The notes under the pieces were generated by a model. It saw nothing but the letters and a program-made list of their open reading frames with translations, ran no database searches and was not told where the DNA came from. Shown piece by piece: positions 6,574 to 7,525 of a stretch of DNA of 7,525 bases. Positions within the stretch are counted from its first letter, which is position 1. Every line of letters starts with the position of its first letter. The stretch spans positions 1 to 7,525 of the forward strand of contig DASRPD010000117.1 in NCBI GenBank assembly GCA_035646535.1. The letters run 5' to 3'. Source of the stretch: DASRPD01 sp035646535. Its GTDB lineage: Bacteria; Actinomycetota; Acidimicrobiia; IMCC26256; JANYLB01. Both the position numbers and the translations under genes were made by a program.

Positions 6574-7102
6574 CAATCCGGCTCGTGGCGCGCGGGTCGT
6601 GGAGAGCCCAGCGCACGAACAGGAAGATGAGGGGCGCGAGCACGGCGTCGTAGGCCGACGCGATGAGCACGATCCGCACCGAATTGGACGTGACCAGCTC
6701 GTCTTGGCCCACGAGGCCCCCGATCAGGACGAACAGGGCGCCACCCACGAGACCACCGGCCGCGCCCAGGACCGGCGCCGCCCAGCGACCGGTCCGCAAC
6801 ATCCCGCCCTGCACCACACCGACGATGTATCCGGTGATCGCCCAGGCCAGGGCCGAGAGACCCAGGGGCGTTCGGAGAAACAGGTCGAAGAGCAGGCCCG
6901 CCGCGAACCCGACGATCGCCCCGGCCTCGGGGCCTCCCCGGTACGCCACCGCCACCGCCACCGCGGTCACGAGACCGAGATCGGGTGCGACGCCGTCGAT
7001 GCGCAGATGCGGGAACAGCGCGACCTGCGCGATGACCATCACCACGACGAGGAGAGCGAGCCGGATGCGCTGGATCAACCCCCGCCCCCGGCGCCGGGCC
7101 AC
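6551..7102 (-). CDS. mreD: Rod shape-determining protein MreD
   Basis: A 183-residue, very hydrophobic inner-membrane protein of the elongasome, thought to link MreC and RodA/PBP2. Family features are GVAPDLGLV (37-45), GFAAGLLFDLFLRTPLGLSA (65-84), which is the most typical MreD stretch, and a last membrane segment with YDAVLAPLIFLFVRW (151-165). The length is normal. Two starts are possible. GTG 7102 gives a basic MARRRGRG N-terminus but overlaps mreC by 28 bases and has no visible Shine-Dalgarno. TTG 7078 overlaps the mreC stop as TTGA, follows a G-rich run, and would yield 175 residues beginning just before the first membrane helix. I give the longer form as the outer limit; the shorter is about equally likely. 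The 3' end overlaps mrdA, so expression is almost certainly coupled. Confidence 0.92.
   Translation of the reverse strand: MARRRGRGLIQRIRLALLVVVMVIAQVALFPHLRIDGVAPDLGLVTAVAVAVAYRGGPEAGAIVGFAAGLLFDLFLRTPLGLSALAWAITGYIVGVVQGGMLRTGRWAAPVLGAAGGLVGGALFVLIGGLVGQDELVTSNSVRIVLIASAYDAVLAPLIFLFVRWALHDPRATSRIGGGGWVT
6945..6962. repeat. Three tandem GCCACC hexamers inside mreD
   Basis: Three exact copies of GCCACC on the plus strand encode the Val-Ala alternation at residues 47-53 of the second MreD hydrophobic segment. Gain or loss of a unit would add or remove one Val-Ala pair without shifting the frame. It most likely reflects GC-rich codon use in a membrane helix. Confidence 0.5.
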
Positions 7103-7525
7103 ACCAGCACGTCGAGGAACCGCAGTCGACTCACCTCGACAATCGGCTTGACGATGACTCGCTGGTCGAGGTCTCCACTGGACTTCGTGGCCGATTCGAC
7201 CCGACCGACCGGCAACCCGGCAGGAAACACCCCACCCTCGAGCCCGGCCGTCACCACGACATCGCCGTCGGGGATCCCGACGTCGGCCTCGTCGGTGGCG
7301 CGGTCGGGGTCGTGGAGGATCTCGAGCGTCAACACCTTGCGCCCGGCCCGTCCCTTGGCGAGCGCCAGCGTGTCGTTCGCGCTGAACCGGACACCGACCT
7401 GGGAGTCCGGGTCGGTGAGCAACAAGACGGTGGAACGCCTCGCCGACACGCTGGTGATCCGCCCGGCGAGCCCGTCACCGGCGACCACCGGCATCCCGAC
7501 CGCGATGCCGTCGTCTGACCCCTTG
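7075..7525 (-). CDS. mreC: Rod shape-determining protein MreC, C-terminal part (5' end outside window)
   Basis: The last 149 residues of MreC, the periplasm-side scaffold that binds PBP2 and organises the elongasome. The frame is open across the right edge of the window; the ATG at 7494 is internal, because the residues before it (GSDDGIAVG, 7519-7495) are the conserved lead-in to MPVVAGDGLAGRI found within the MreC beta-rich domain. Further features are a segment on variable inactivation and tension (VLLLTDPDSQVGVR), a GDVVVTAGLEGGVFPAGLPVG block typical of the second beta-barrel, and a Gly-rich tail (PGAGGGG) before TGA 7077-7075. The N-terminal anchor and coiled coil are outside the window, and mreB is expected upstream by usual order. 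The stop overlaps the candidate starts of mreD. Confidence 0.94.
   Translation of the reverse strand, partial: KGSDDGIAVGMPVVAGDGLAGRITSVSARRSTVLLLTDPDSQVGVRFSANDTLALAKGRAGRKVLTLEILHDPDRATDEADVGIPDGDVVVTAGLEGGVFPAGLPVGRVESATKSSGDLDQRVIVKPIVEVSRLRFLDVLVWPGAGGGG

Overview
The window is GC-rich chromosomal DNA in which every supported gene lies on the minus strand, so transcription runs from high to low coordinates. Gene content and order (mreC, mreD, mrdA, rodA, a radical SAM gene, its DUF2344 partner, then a gene opening with an Arg/Gly-rich tail) match the conserved mre/rod-to-rne/rplU-rpmA-obg neighbourhood of Actinomycetota. Together with the high GC, frequent GTG/TTG starts and tight packing, this suggests an actinobacterium, possibly a deep-branching one such as the Acidimicrobiia. 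That placement is inference. I see no rRNA, tRNA, CRISPR array, insertion sequence or other sign of recent transfer.

Layout in transcription order: (1) 7525-7075, the C-terminal part of MreC, its start lying beyond the window; (2) 7102-6551, MreD; (3) 6573-4564, MrdA/PBP2, a class B transpeptidase; (4) 4558-3383, RodA, the SEDS glycosyltransferase. These four form the cell-wall elongation machine and overlap or lie 5 bases apart. (5) A 77-base gap (3382-3306) is the only sizeable non-coding stretch and may hold a leaderless promoter. (6) 3305-1368, a TIGR03960-type radical SAM protein. (7) 1371-619, a DUF2344/TIGR03936 radical-SAM-associated protein whose GTG start overlaps the previous stop as GTGA. 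(8) From 606 to the window edge, the disordered N-terminus of a protein that by position is probably RNase E/G.

Functionally, RodA (glycan polymerisation) and PBP2 (cross-linking) work with the MreC/MreD scaffold in lateral wall growth. The radical SAM/DUF2344 pair is a widespread but functionally unassigned couple sitting between wall synthesis and RNA decay/ribosome genes, and is the least understood part of the window. The most unusual residue-level observations are an Arg (CGG) in RodA where SEDS proteins normally carry a functionally important Trp (TGG), a four-Cys cluster at the C-terminal end of the radical SAM protein, and two Cys in the PBP2 transpeptidase domain.
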